64,000 nucleotides of DNA from Balanoglossus misakiensis. Its lineage: Eukaryota > Hemichordata. Below are positions 54,015 to 64,000 of the stretch, in pieces (position 1 is the stretch's first letter; every line of letters begins with the position of its first letter). The notes beneath the pieces were generated by a model. It ran no database searches, was not told where the DNA came from, and was given only the letters and a program-made list of their open reading frames with translations. Both the position numbers and the translations under genes were made by a program. The stretch lies in NCBI GenBank assembly GCA_040954595.2, contig CM082578.2, positions 1,054,001 through 1,118,000 of the forward strand, written 5' to 3'.

Positions 54015-54260
54015 TCCAGCAGGTGTTTGAATTATGCAAATTAGAGCAGTTGTCTAATATTGCCATGTCAACCATGTTGAAATTGTTTTAGGTACCCATG
54101 TTAATGGAAACCCTGCAAATTCGATATTACACACCATTTAAGACAAATATGGGAAATTAACATGTTAGAGAAATTTTGCGGCCATTTTGGATTATGCAAA
54201 TTAGAACAGTTGTCTAATATTGCCATGTCAACCATGTTGAAATTGTTTTAGGTACCCAGG
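54015..54260. repeat. Direct repeat pair, about 75 bp each
   Basis: 54,030-54,105 and 54,190-54,260 share GATTATGCAAATTAGA-like sequence (one is AATTATGCAAATTAGAGCAG), then GTTGTCTAATATTGCCATG, CAACCATGTTGAAATTG and TTTTAGGTACCCA. A third, weaker copy follows near 54,375-54,430. Spacing is about 165 bp, comparable with the repeat at 52,440-52,830. Confidence 0.75.
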
Positions 54261-54787
54261 AGAGTTGAATGAAAATGCCATTTGCAATGCAGTTGTCTTG
54301 TTTTGGGTGCCCATATTAAGGCATTCTTGAAAACGAAACATTATTCATCATTTTGACGCAAACAGAAAAGGTGTTCAAATGCAAATTAGAAGAGTTGCCC
54401 AACCCTGCCATATTTGCAATACAGTTGTAGTGACTGTCAACTCGACTACAGACAGTCTCGATGAACACAAGACATGATCTCAATTTGCAAGCTGAGTTGA
54501 AACTGACTGCTGCAGTAACTTAGCTGTGGGAATGTCTTGTGTGATTTAAAACAATGATGACCAAATTTAACACAGTTTCTCTGAGGTAACCATTTAGCTT
54601 TCGTGACTAAGTTTGTTTAAGAATCCTTTATTCTACCCAAGGAACAAATTTCCTTAGAATTTCACAACTGAGACACAGTTTACAGATATACAAAAAGTGC
54701 GTACTACAAACATAAGAAATTGTTTGCATTTTTTTTTTCTGATGGCAATGCATTTGACTGTAAACAGACATTGACGTCCTTTAGTAA

Positions 54788-55590
54788 GGGACTGTTCAGT
54801 TTTGGTGGAGGGGGGGGGGCAAAAGTTTGTGTCATTGGTTTCAAAATCAGGCCGACACCCCCTTCAACCAGGACCAAAAAAATGATGACCCCCCCCCCCT
54901 TTGACAGGACCAAAATATGATGACCCTCCTCCCACCCCGAAAACATTCGCCATCCTTATCTTATGTACACTAGGTAAAGGGTCTCCTCACACCTCAATTC
55001 TAAATTTCTTAAAGAAATTTATAATTTGAAGTGTATAATAGTATAGCGTTGCAATAAAGAAGTCTATGGATAAATTAAAAGGACACGTCAATACAATAGT
55101 TGGTACAATTGGTAAAACAAGAAAAGTGGAAGGGGTGGGTGTACGTAGGACAATTTTGTAAAATACAATTAATGCATTTTAATGAACTCAAAGGCAAATT
55201 AACTTAATGTTGGGGAGGACAAATTTGACTTTTGCCACTCAAAGTTAACATCAGTGGGGGTGGGATGGCAAGTATTCTGCCCTGGTACACTATATGTGGC
55301 AAAGTAAGGGGATGGGTGTGGGAGGGCTTGTCCCCCTTCCACATAAGAAAACTTTGTAAAATATGTAGCTCAAAGTTGCATTTTAATGAAGTCAAAAGCA
55401 AATTATCTCAATGTTTGAAAGGACCAATTTTACTGTTGCCACTCCACTCAAAGTTAGCATCGGTGGGTACATGTATATGACCTCCCCCCTAAACGTTTGA
55501 AAAAAAGATGACTCCCTCTTTTGGATTTCAAAATTTAAGTGACCCCCTGGATTTTGCCAGCCTCCCCCACCGTAAAAACTGAATGGTCCC
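54788..55590. mobile_element. Harbinger-like MITE, 803 bp, inserted in the left arm
   Basis: The ends GGGACTGTTCAGTTTT and (inverted) GGGACCATTCAGTTTT are flanked by TAA on both sides (54,785-54,787; 55,591-55,593). A TWA 3-bp target duplication with GGG-starting ends fits PIF/Harbinger-type MITEs. The homologous right arm at 61,500 is continuous across this point, which confirms insertion. The interior holds G-runs and C-runs and a CTCAAAGTTA-containing direct repeat, but no gene. Confidence 0.8.
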
Positions 55591-55900
55591 TAAGCGCTAT
55601 TTTGTCAGTGAAATGGCTCCATTATTATCCCTCCAACCATAGTTGAAACGGAGTTAAATATGTACAGCTTGAAATCATAAAATGTTGCAAAATTGAACCA
55701 AGAGTTTGGTCAATGATCAAGTTCTTACAGCTATTACTAGAACCATACAGTCTCAGCGAACAAGAGACATTGGTCCGATTTGCAAGCCGAGTTGGAACTG
55801 ACTTTGCCTGCACACAGATGTGCCAATTTCAGCGAATCTTATCGTATTTAAAAATGAATATGGAGAATTGTTATCTGTGTTCCTATTGCTAGCCTACATA

Positions 55901-57965
55901 CATGTAGCTGTTGTCATTCTAGTGTTTTTTTCTGTATACCAAAATTGTCTGGACGATGAGCATGTAGAATTTTTCTGATGCTTCTTACTGGCAGAAGGAC
56001 CACCAGTTGCAGATTTTCATTTCTACGGCACAAGGGAATTTTATACTTTGCGTGCAAATATAAATCCTGTTAAATTCTATATATTCTTTATTGGGGATTC
56101 AAAAGCATAATAATTGATAGTGTTAGTACCTCTATTCCAAAAAAGAATGCTGTGAGTGTGCGTGTGATTGTGATCAATATCGTAGTTTCAAAATTTGCAG
56201 TGTGCCAGTTCAATGGTAAAGCACATGTGTGAATTTCGTGAAATTGGGGAGTGTATCTTACACGGCCATGGCTATCACATTTGCACATGATGGCTTACAT
56301 TAAAATGTGTTGTCTATCACGGTTATTTAAATAACATAAAACATCTGATATCTACAGAAACAGTACTATTATAGTGGAAAACATGACAAAAATATTCAAG
56401 TAGTATATCACTCACATTTTGTGTTATGAAGACATGGCCACACTGTTTGGGATACTTTTATCAAATGTTATGTGATACTATATCAGCCTGTTTTGGGGAT
56501 CTTGACAATGACATATATTAGACTTTTCATACACAGCATGAGGTAGAATTTCAGAAACGATTAGGTAATAAGACTGCATATCTCATAGGAAATAATCACT
56601 TTAGAAGTATTACGATAAAAAAAATCATTTCACTCTTATTGGGAGCATACATTTGTAAAACATACATACAGACATGAATACAGACATAGAGAGATCAAGG
56701 TGTATACGATTTTCAGTGGGGGAGGGGTCCTCCTTAATTGCAAACAACTATGTAATGGTAATTTCCCTTTTATAATAAGAATTTTTGAGGTATAAGGAAA
56801 AAATATCTAACAAAATAAACAAAAAAACTAATTCAGCTATGATTTGATTCAATTATCATTCTAAAGAAGCACATATCATTAACTCACAACTAAACTTTTA
56901 AAGTGATCAACCATGCACTTTCTGAGAATTTTTTTTATGCCCCCAAAATACAATTTTTTCATTTTCAGAACATTTATGATATACCACATTAAAAAAATCC
57001 CCTGGAAACTGCAAAACAAAAAATTGCAAAGCAATCAAACAAAAATGGCAAAAATTGTCCACAAAAACTATATTGACACTTCCATCATAGGATTTGTTAA
57101 AATGTCGTGATAACACACCTAGGAACCTGCAAACCAAATTTCAAAGAACTGTGAGTAGAGGTTTTTGAGTATTTGACCAAAATCACCCCAAAAATATACT
57201 TCAAAAAATGAAAAAAAAATCCATGAGGTCTCAAAATGAATACACACCAATTTCTAAAGCAATTTGACCAGTTTCCACCAATTTCACATTGGTCCCAGTG
57301 GTAGATAGACATATACGAAATGGGAACCAAAGAATAAAACACATTTCAAAGATTTAACACATCTTTTTCCTCAAGAGTGTTTTTCAAATCTTCTCCACAT
57401 CCTTCAAAATCGCCACCATAAAGCCATATTACTTGTAGTGCTTATGTTTGTCATATCTAGGTGATGCATACCACTATAGATGTGTACCCTTTGTATAGAG
57501 GCAGATTAAACAGGTGTGGTACCTGTTAAATATCTGACTTCTTTAAATTACAGCCACAATCGTCTGTCAACAAGGTGTTCATGTAGATGTATACCTAGCA
57601 GTAAGCTTATTTAGATTGACAAATCTTAGATGAAAATAATGAAAAAGTGGCACAACCCTTAGGGCTTTAACTAGCAGCTATATGCCAGATGAGTTTGAGT
57701 CTAACGATGTAATGTTGACATTAAGGTTTCATTGAAATAACTTGGGAACCTCTCTACTATTTGAAGCACCAAAGCTGTGAAAAACTTCCTTCTTTCCCTG
57801 ATTTTTTATGAATATGTTCTAATCTGGGACAAAAATTTGTTGCCAAGTGTCTTGACCCCTTTACCAAATGTCAGGGACCGGATTTTTTTCAGCAAAATTT
57901 CAAATAACCTTGGCTGATTTTTTACCTACTTTAACATATTGGGTAGCATGAAACAAAGTATGGCT
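55901..57965. other. Interior of the inverted-repeat element, no gene
   Basis: AT-rich. An ACATACATACAGACATGAATACAGAC-type simple tract lies at 56,660-56,690. The stretch 56,900-57,350 resembles 59,980-60,470 in phrase content (GCAATTTGACCAGTTTC, CAATCTGACCAGTTG), so an old dispersed repeat is likely. Confidence 0.45.
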
Positions 57966-57969
57966 TCCA

Positions 57970-59150
57970 GAAGGGTTATAGATACAGTGTTTTGTAATAA
58001 CAAGAATTAACATGAAACTATAATTTCATGGTTAATTTAGGACCGCCTTAATCTATGGTAACGTCATTAAATATTTGCATATCTAATTGTAGGCTATCCA
58101 GTGGAGAGAGAAACCTAAACATGGACAACATTGGGGTCAAAATTGTTTGACAAAACTTTGGGTGACTTTGGGTAAACCTTGACCAACATTACTATATCTT
58201 GGCATCCAGAGCAGATGCAACCTTGACACTTGGAGTGATGGAAATGCATAATGGAGTATTATGTCTCAGCTAGTCACAGTGCTTTTGCTGTGTTTTATGT
58301 CTTTTATTTAGCCACATGAGATGTTTTTTATTACACATTGGCTGTGTTTGCCAGTACTTTTTAGCTGGTCACACTGCCTTAAGACAATGTATTCTCAAAA
58401 TACCATGCAATCATTATGAAGCATATACAGCAGACAAAGTTATGGTATGACTGAACTTGCCCTTCTTTGTGACTAAAGCATGACCGGCCTGTCTTAGGTG
58501 GCCCCTACCTAGGGGCTTTACCCGTCATTGGCTCACAGTCTGAGAAATCAGCTTTGCAGGGAAGTTAACGATGTAACCCACCATTTAAAGCTTGGATTTC
58601 CGCTTTTTGTATCTGATGCCTGGCTGAGGCCTTCTTGGGATCTACCCAACGCTGAGTAGGCTATCCCGTCATTGGCACACAGTCTCAGGGAGGGAGTCAA
58701 AAGTTCAGTATACCAGCAAAGCCTTTATATTGTCCATTCTTTTTAAGAGAAGGCTGGCTGCTGTAGAAAAATGTTGATCTCAAATTTATCATGTCCAAAA
58801 AAAGGCAGACTTCCAGCCCTATTGGTTAGGCTGGCATTATGTATGTACATAATTAATGAGGCAAGACATAATATTCCATTACATAGTTCCATCACTCCAA
58901 GTGTCAAGGATGTATCTGTGCCGGATGCCAAGATAGGAATGTAGGTCAAAGTTTACCCAAGATCACCCAAAAGTTTGTCAAAAGATTTTGACCCCGAAGT
59001 TGTCCATGTCCAGGTTACCACATCCACTAGAATAAGATATGCACATATTTAATGAGGTTACCATAGCTCAAGGGGGTCTTTAATTAACCATCAACATTTA
59101 GTTTCATATTAATGCATGTTAATATAATACACTGTATCTATAACCCTACT
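57970..59150. repeat. Inverted repeat related to the 30-41-kb array family
   Basis: AGGGTTATAGATACAGTGT at 57,972 is mirrored by CTGTATCTATAACCCT near 59,132. About 300 bp on each side match in inverted order, including ATTAAATATTTGCATATC against GATATGCACATATTTAAT and CTTGGCATCC against GGATGCCAAG. The arm sequence (GGTCAAAATTGTTTGAC, GGGTGACTTTGGGT) is a distant relative of the block repeated in the 30,420-40,765 array. The centre (58,270-58,840) has no gene. Confidence 0.68.
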
Positions 59151-61190
59151 GGTAAGCCTAGAATTAGGTACATGCGAAAGTTTTTGACAAGATAGATAAG
59201 TTGTAAAATATGTACATGAACCTGACAATTGACTTAAAATAACATAAGGCAGACTTGATACTTATCGGAGATAGATACTAATAACAACAGTGATGTTAAT
59301 TACACCGGGAATGTTTGTCTTATTATAGCTACATGTAAAAGACTGCTTGAGGTAATGTAATGAAAGTGACCACTTGCGATTCACCTTCAAAGTGCTATGC
59401 AAGTCTATGATACATTGTTTTTCCAATGATTGGACAAAGGATATTCATAATGTGTAATTAAGGCTGGATAGCATTTTCAATGTAATAAGCCCTGCCTTCA
59501 CTATAATCTTACGCCAAATCAACATTGTTCAGTTTATGTTAATAACTTCACTAAGGGACACTTGTTACATCAAATTTCCCAGCAAGGGGTGTCAGATTAT
59601 TGGGCAAGTGGCATGCATGACACTAGACGATACTTTTGGAAGCAAAGCGGACAGAACATGGCTGGATATAGACTAGGTAATTCTGAATGTGACCATGAAC
59701 TGTACCACAAACTCTGTATTGTATGTTTCTGAAGAATCCCATTTAACCCAGACATCAACATACTTCAACCTTGTAAGAAGTAGAACATACATGATTTACT
59801 AGTAAATATTTGCTAGGTTATTAGACACTTTGGATTACACAAAAATAGGTGTGTACACCGCTGTGACATTGCCAAGCAGATATGACCTACCAGGTAACCT
59901 AATACAATTTCACAGGAATCGGAGTATTTTCAGTGAAAACAACATTTCTTCAACAATGACAAAAACTGCCTCAACCACAAAAATTCAGATATCAACAAAT
60001 CCAACAATATCTCACTTCAATCACCACAAGGAACATGCCTACCAAAATTGAAAGCAATCTGACATGCGGTTTCAAAGAATACAAATTGCAAAAATTGCCT
60101 CAAGACCACAAATATGCAAATTTCACCAAAATGATATACAACATTACTTGGGTTACCTCATGGAACAAGCAAACCAAAATTTAAATGCAACCTGACCTGA
60201 CATGGAGTTTCAGAGAAAATGATTTTAGACTAAAAATGATAAAATTATATTTCCCAAAAATTACAAATTTTGCCACAATTTAAACAATACTAACAAATAT
60301 TACCTATAGGAAATAGCATACTAAATTCTAGATACAATTCACGATATTAGCTGAAAGTATATCAGGCGTGACATAAGCTACATGCATACAAATGTTCAAA
60401 GCAATCTGACCAGTTGTTGAGTTTCTGAGTTTTGATCAATTTCTCATTGCTCCAGGTAATTAGCATATTTCATTTGAACAGGCGTGCCTGCATCTAAAAA
60501 CCCAATATCAATACTTACCACACAGACTCTGTATTGTATGTTTCTGGAGTAATCAAATAAAACCAATCATGAAAATACTTCAACCTTCTTAATATGAACA
60601 AAATCCTATTTACAGGCTGGCCTGCATCTACACACCAAATATCAAGGGGATACGCGAAGGGGTTTTCAAGTTTTTGATGTGGACAGACATACATACATCC
60701 ATACATACTACATACACACATACAGAGGCAACTGACTGGTCAGAAGGCATGAGCAAAAATGCAGGAAATCAATGTTGTGACACTGGTAGTAGGCCTTAAT
60801 GTGTACAATATCAAGACAGTTTATTTAACATGAAGTTTGATATGTTGATAATCATTCAGAGCTAAGCATATTTTGAAATTGTAAAATTAATATCAATCAC
60901 ATGAAAACTGACAGCATGCTTTCATTTGGAAATTTAGGTATTGTAATTAACACTAACAGTCATGAAACTATTGAATCGTCAATAAAATCATACAGTAGAA
61001 ATTAATGGGTTTTCTATTTATATGCGATATGAAAATGCAACTTGTGGTCCTTCGGCCAGTAAGAGGCATCAGATAATATTGTAAGACCCAGTTGCCCAAT
61101 TGATTAGACCTACATGTATGCGCTGTGTGAAGCGCAAGTTATGGCAACTGAATTCACAGGACACTGAAGAAAGTGGAATCACTCAAGGTA
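59151..61190. other. Interior repeat-like sequence, no gene
   Basis: 59,940-60,470 contains loosely repeated phrases (GAAAGCAATCTGACATG, AAATGCAACCTGACCTGACATGG, AAGCAATCTGACCAG) suggesting an old tandem repeat of roughly 130-170 bp. A simple ACATACATCC/ACATACTACATAC tract follows at 60,690-60,720. No coding region is supported. Confidence 0.45.
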
Positions 61191-61722
61191 CATATGTATA
61201 CATGTAGGCTAACAATTGAATCACAACACAGAGAATAGTTCTCCATATTCATTTTTAATACGATAAGATTCACTGAATTGGCGCATCCATGGGCAGGCAA
61301 GGTTAGTTCCAACTCAGTTTGCAAATCAGGCCCATGTATCTTGTTCCCTGAGACTGTCTGCTTCTAATAATAGCTGTAAGAACATAATCGTTGACCGAAC
61401 GGTTGGTTCAATTTTGCAACATTTTATGATTTCAAGCTGTGCAATATTTGCAACTCAGTTTCAACTTTGGTTGGAGGGATGATGATGAAGCAATTTCACT
61501 GACAAAATAGCACTACTAACTGACGTCAATATTTGTTCAAAGTTAAATGCATTGCCATCAGAAAAATGTATACGAAAAGTTTCGTATGTGAATAATAACA
61601 CTTTTTCGCATAACTGCAAACCCTGTCACAGTTGTGAAATTCTAAGAAAATTCATTCATTAGGTAGAATTCGTGCTTTATGAATCCTTAAACAAACTTAG
61701 TCATGAAACCTAAATGGTTACC

Positions 61723-61805
61723 TTACACATGTGGAGGCTCGACTTCTGTGATATGATAGTCTTCAATTAATGTGTATGTGATTCCATACAAATCCATATG
61801 ATTAC
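61723..61805 (-). CDS. Possible last coding exon of a minus-strand gene
   Basis: On the minus strand a T-rich tract ends in TACGTTCAG, then an open stretch of 26 codons plus two split-codon bases ends in TAA at 61,725-61,723. The peptide (HMDLYGITYTLIEDYHITEV, ending EPPHV) has protein-like composition and no low complexity. Other frames are closed. The preceding exon would end in phase 1. I do not recognise it. The stop codon abuts the right end of the 7.1-kb inverted-repeat element. Confidence 0.3.
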
Positions 61806-62453
61806 CTGAACGTACAAAATAAATAAAAAATAAATACATAAGTTAAAAATAAATAAGTATCTCATACATATGCATAAGTGCTTGCGAGAAATATATCATA
61901 TATCTAAATAAACCTGTCATTTATTGACCTCATTTTCCCAGTAAACCAAAGGACTAAATTGCACTTTAATATTACAGCTTCATTTCAATGCAACAGGTAC
62001 ACTACATCATAAGGGAACAAATATGCCAGCTCAACATTTATATAAACAGTGTCAAAATTTAAGTGGCTACAAAAGCTTGTGTCCCTTCAATCCATCCTCC
62101 CACTCAGGTCAAACGTGTTACATATTAAAATTGCAATGTGCATACAATACAATTAGTCTTTTGTAAATTCAGACTGAGAAAATATGACTGATAAACATTA
62201 TCTGGCACATGTTGGTGAATGGCTGGCGTTGATGTTGTGGGTTGAAATCCGAACTATGATTATCGCGGGTACAAATCACATTTATTTTCTCAGAGACAAC
62301 ACGTTTGCAACTTCGGGACAGAAAGGTGAAAACGAACATCATTAGTTCTTGGGAAAAAACTCTGAAATCAATTTCGGTGAGGTCAAATGTGTTCCAAAGG
62401 CAAACCGTTTCTGGTAAACAAATCAATGGCAAATAGTTACTTCGGCGACTTAC
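61806..62453. other. Possible intron of the minus-strand gene
   Basis: AT-rich, with AAATAAATAAAAAATAAATA near 61,818. No further exon could be identified with confidence. Confidence 0.25.
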
Positions 62454-62612
62454 CATTCAATCAACATGGCTGCCAAATCGTTGGATATCCCGGTTTCATC
62501 TCGCGATCATTCTATCTTCCGATATGGCGTTGCTTGGTTAAATTCGTCTCTTCTTTGCCGACATAGTCGGGCGACAGCGGTCCAGAAGCATATACAGCGA
62601 CGCCATCTTGTT
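62454..62612 (-). other. Possible YY1-type first exon of a minus-strand gene
   Basis: On the minus strand, CAAGATGGCGTCG (a strong YY1-type site often found just after TATA-less start sites) occurs at about 62,610. A consensus donor GAATG|GTAAGT follows at 62,453. ATGs in the exon open only short frames, so it may be mostly 5'UTR. TGCGCATGC and ATTGG boxes lie just upstream (62,634-62,660), as in housekeeping promoters. Confidence 0.3.
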
Positions 62613-62615
62613 TAC

Positions 62616-63117
62616 AATGTGAAGTATCAACTGCGCATGCTCAATGGTTGTTGATTGGAAAGTGGGCAGAGCCTGCAAGATCCAGGGTTCGCTTGACCGG
62701 CCAAACACGGTTATTCTCCCTGGACCAAATCATTTAAGCGTCAGGCGTAATACATCACATAATTGACTGGAAAACTAAACAGTCTTCCACCTATATATCA
62801 ACACAGTTTATTAAACTAGCACCCGCGCAAATATTTACAAGTATATGATTAAAATTGATCAAATCATTAATCGCACGGTTACAGCTGTCATAGTTTCTAA
62901 TAATATTATTCACTGGTAGCGCTGACATACCATGTTGAAACTTGTCGCGGAAAACAAGATAATTGATCTTACGGTGTCATTTGTTTTTAAAAAGTGCTTA
63001 ATAACTATTGATCCCATTGATATATTTTTCCATATTTATATATTTTTCGCAAATTTTGACTGCTTGGGCTACTAATAGCATGGTGATCACAATGGATTTA
63101 CCACCTCCCAGCTGCGT
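62616..63117. other. Intergenic/promoter region
   Basis: AT-rich sequence between the possible minus-strand promoter and the plus-strand TATA box; no gene recognised. Confidence 0.4.
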
Positions 63118-63124
63118 TATAAAA
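63118..63124 (+). promoter_or_regulatory. TATA box of the right-edge secreted-protein gene
   Basis: TATAAAA is followed by a predicted start site near 63,148-63,152 (GACACTAGCC) and by the start codon at 63,177. Sequence and spacing are textbook. Confidence 0.65.
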
Positions 63125-63176
63125 GAATGCCTATTCTGTGGACACTAGCCTCATCGAAGACCGAACGTGTTCATCG

Positions 63177-63575
63177 ATGTTTCCATTCATGACGAACTCC
63201 AATGCAGGCGTCGCAGTCATTCTGGCTTTCACGCTGTGGGCACCTCTGGTGACAGCAATTCCCAACAAGTTGCGGGTAAGTAATCACACAACCTATATGA
63301 GTGAAAGTTTCTTGTCATTTTCGCAACGTCAAGGTTGATATTCTCTTCTTGGATCGAAAATGTGTGACACAACAAATGAATCTGCGTGGCAGGGTCGGCT
63401 GTGTCTTTTGCTTCGAGGCATAGTCGTCAGACACACATCCCTAACACGCGAAGCCAGCTTATCCTTTGATCAAATGGCAGCGCTATTCTAAATATTTTAC
63501 AGCATGCCGTAAAGGACAAACACGTGCCGCTGGAAGAGGCCAACACTCAGCAGAGACGGCAAGATGTTAACGGAG
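63177..63575 (+). CDS. Secreted protein precursor, first two coding exons (gene continues past the window)
   Basis: Exon 1 is 63,177-63,275 (33 codons) with donor TTGCGG|GTAAGT. Exon 2 is 63,503-63,575 after ATTTTACAG, ending GGAG|GTGAGC in phase 1. The frame stays open across the junction. The N-terminus is a classic signal peptide: a hydrophobic core VAVILAFTLWAPL followed by a small-residue site VTA before IPNKLR. Exon 2 encodes HAVKDKHVPLEEANTQQRRQ and begins the mature or pro-region, with one dibasic site. An in-frame ATG four codons downstream (63,189) is an alternative start. I cannot assign a family from 57 residues; a hormone, growth-factor or matrix precursor are all possible. Confidence 0.6.
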
Positions 63576-64000
63576 GTGAGCCCCAACAATAAATTAATAT
63601 TGTTCCTTTTATTTAGAAAACGCCGCATAATTAGCCAACCAATCATGGTTATGAGAAACCTCCAAAATACAATGTATCGATATTTACTGCATCTTTTCAT
63701 ACTTCGCCCGCGCTTTAAAAACCCTATAGCTGCTAAAATTGGCATATTTTTTTCCAGAGTAAAATACTTCATATGTATATTCCCTATTCCCTAAAATCTT
63801 CACCCGTGACCATTAAGCCATATTACTTGCATTTGCATTGGTTTGTCATCACTTGGCGTCGCATTTCACGATAGCTGCTTAGCTGCTATTGTTTGTATGA
63901 AGGCTGATTAAATCGGTGAGGCACCGTTTTAATACATAGCATGTTCCAATTGCAACATGCAGTCACAATCGGGCATCGATAAGATGTTTATGTATACCTA
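63576..64000 (+). other. Intron of the secreted-protein gene, running off the window
   Basis: Begins with GTGAGC. No acceptor followed by an open exon is evident before the edge. A small plus-strand frame in it lacks protein character. Confidence 0.4.

Larger units (their letters stand above)
54584..61723. mobile_element. 7.1-kb inverted-repeat structure (transposon with long arms)
   Basis: The left arm (54,584-54,787 plus 55,591-55,900) is inverted at the right (about 61,190-61,723). The outer ends read AGGTAACCATTTAG on both strands. Inner landmarks such as TTTTCTGATGGCAATGC, AGCTTGAAATCATAAAATG and TTCATTTTTAATACGATAAG (or reverse complements) occur in matching order. Divergence is roughly 15-20 percent by eye. 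The left arm is split by a separate 803-bp MITE. No transposase frame is visible between the arms. Confidence 0.72.

Noticed and set aside
62466-62654. Plus-strand frame beginning MAAKSLDIPVSS
   Set aside because: ATGGCTGCC is attractive, but the overlapping minus-strand YY1 and donor signals are stronger and the peptide matches nothing I recognise.

Overview
This is an intron-bearing, AT-rich animal genome segment, most plausibly from a marine invertebrate. The evidence is GT-AG introns with clean donor and acceptor sites, TATA-box promoters, a Helentron-type rolling-circle transposon carrying OTU and endonuclease domains, a DIRS-1-like tyrosine-recombinase retrotransposon, a Gypsy-type retrotransposon, many foldback or MITE-like elements and long satellite arrays. 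No bacterial or organellar features are present. I cannot name the species.

Layout. 1-2 kb: AT-rich sequence with an (ACAT)n microsatellite. 2-9.5 kb: a single uninterrupted 2425-codon minus-strand Helentron polyprotein (OTU protease, zinc-rich region, HUH/Y2 Rep, Pif1 helicase, C-terminal endonuclease), with a hairpin downstream of its stop codon. 9.7-15.3 kb: a 208-bp satellite of about 24 homogeneous units with decayed edges, next to the 5' side of the Helentron. 16-20 kb: two foldback elements and a perfect 57-bp inverted repeat. 20.8-25 kb: the best host gene, a six-coding-exon, 289-aa RPA-like OB-fold protein behind a TATA box and a 5'UTR intron. 26.3 kb: a pre-miRNA-like hairpin. 26.6-30.4 kb: a 2.9-kb inverted-repeat transposon with a smaller hairpin MITE nested in one arm, then a 539-bp MITE with perfect 18-bp TIRs and a perfect 9-bp target duplication. 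30.4-40.8 kb: a head-to-tail array of about seven 1.1-1.7-kb units, loaded with perfect DR1-type nuclear-receptor motifs and bounded in places by GGGCCCAAGC palindromes. A tRNA-like sequence sits in its degraded first part.

40.8-47.0 kb: a decayed DIRS-like element on the minus strand (gag, RT/RNase H, tyrosine recombinase). A 1.54-kb DNA transposon (34-bp TIRs, ACAG target duplication) is inserted near its 5' end, and a foldback element lies inside that. 47.0-52.0 kb: a GC-rich Gypsy-like fragment on the plus strand without LTRs, gag or protease. It carries RT, RNase H, an integrase whose reading frame ends in a PHD finger, and an extra downstream gene with an RS-rich segment and a C2H2-like finger. 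52-61.7 kb: AT-rich repeats dominated by a 7.1-kb inverted-repeat structure (54,584-61,723), one arm of which is split by a Harbinger-like 803-bp MITE. 61.7-64 kb: host-gene edges. These are a possible minus-strand last exon and YY1-type first exon, and a plus-strand TATA-driven gene whose first two coding exons encode a signal peptide and the start of a secreted protein.

The window is therefore mainly a stratified transposon landscape around one complete host gene and the ends of one or two others. The most unusual items are the DR1-saturated tandem array, the PHD-tailed integrase with its accessory gene, and the intact OTU/Rep/helicase/endonuclease polyprotein beside a large satellite.
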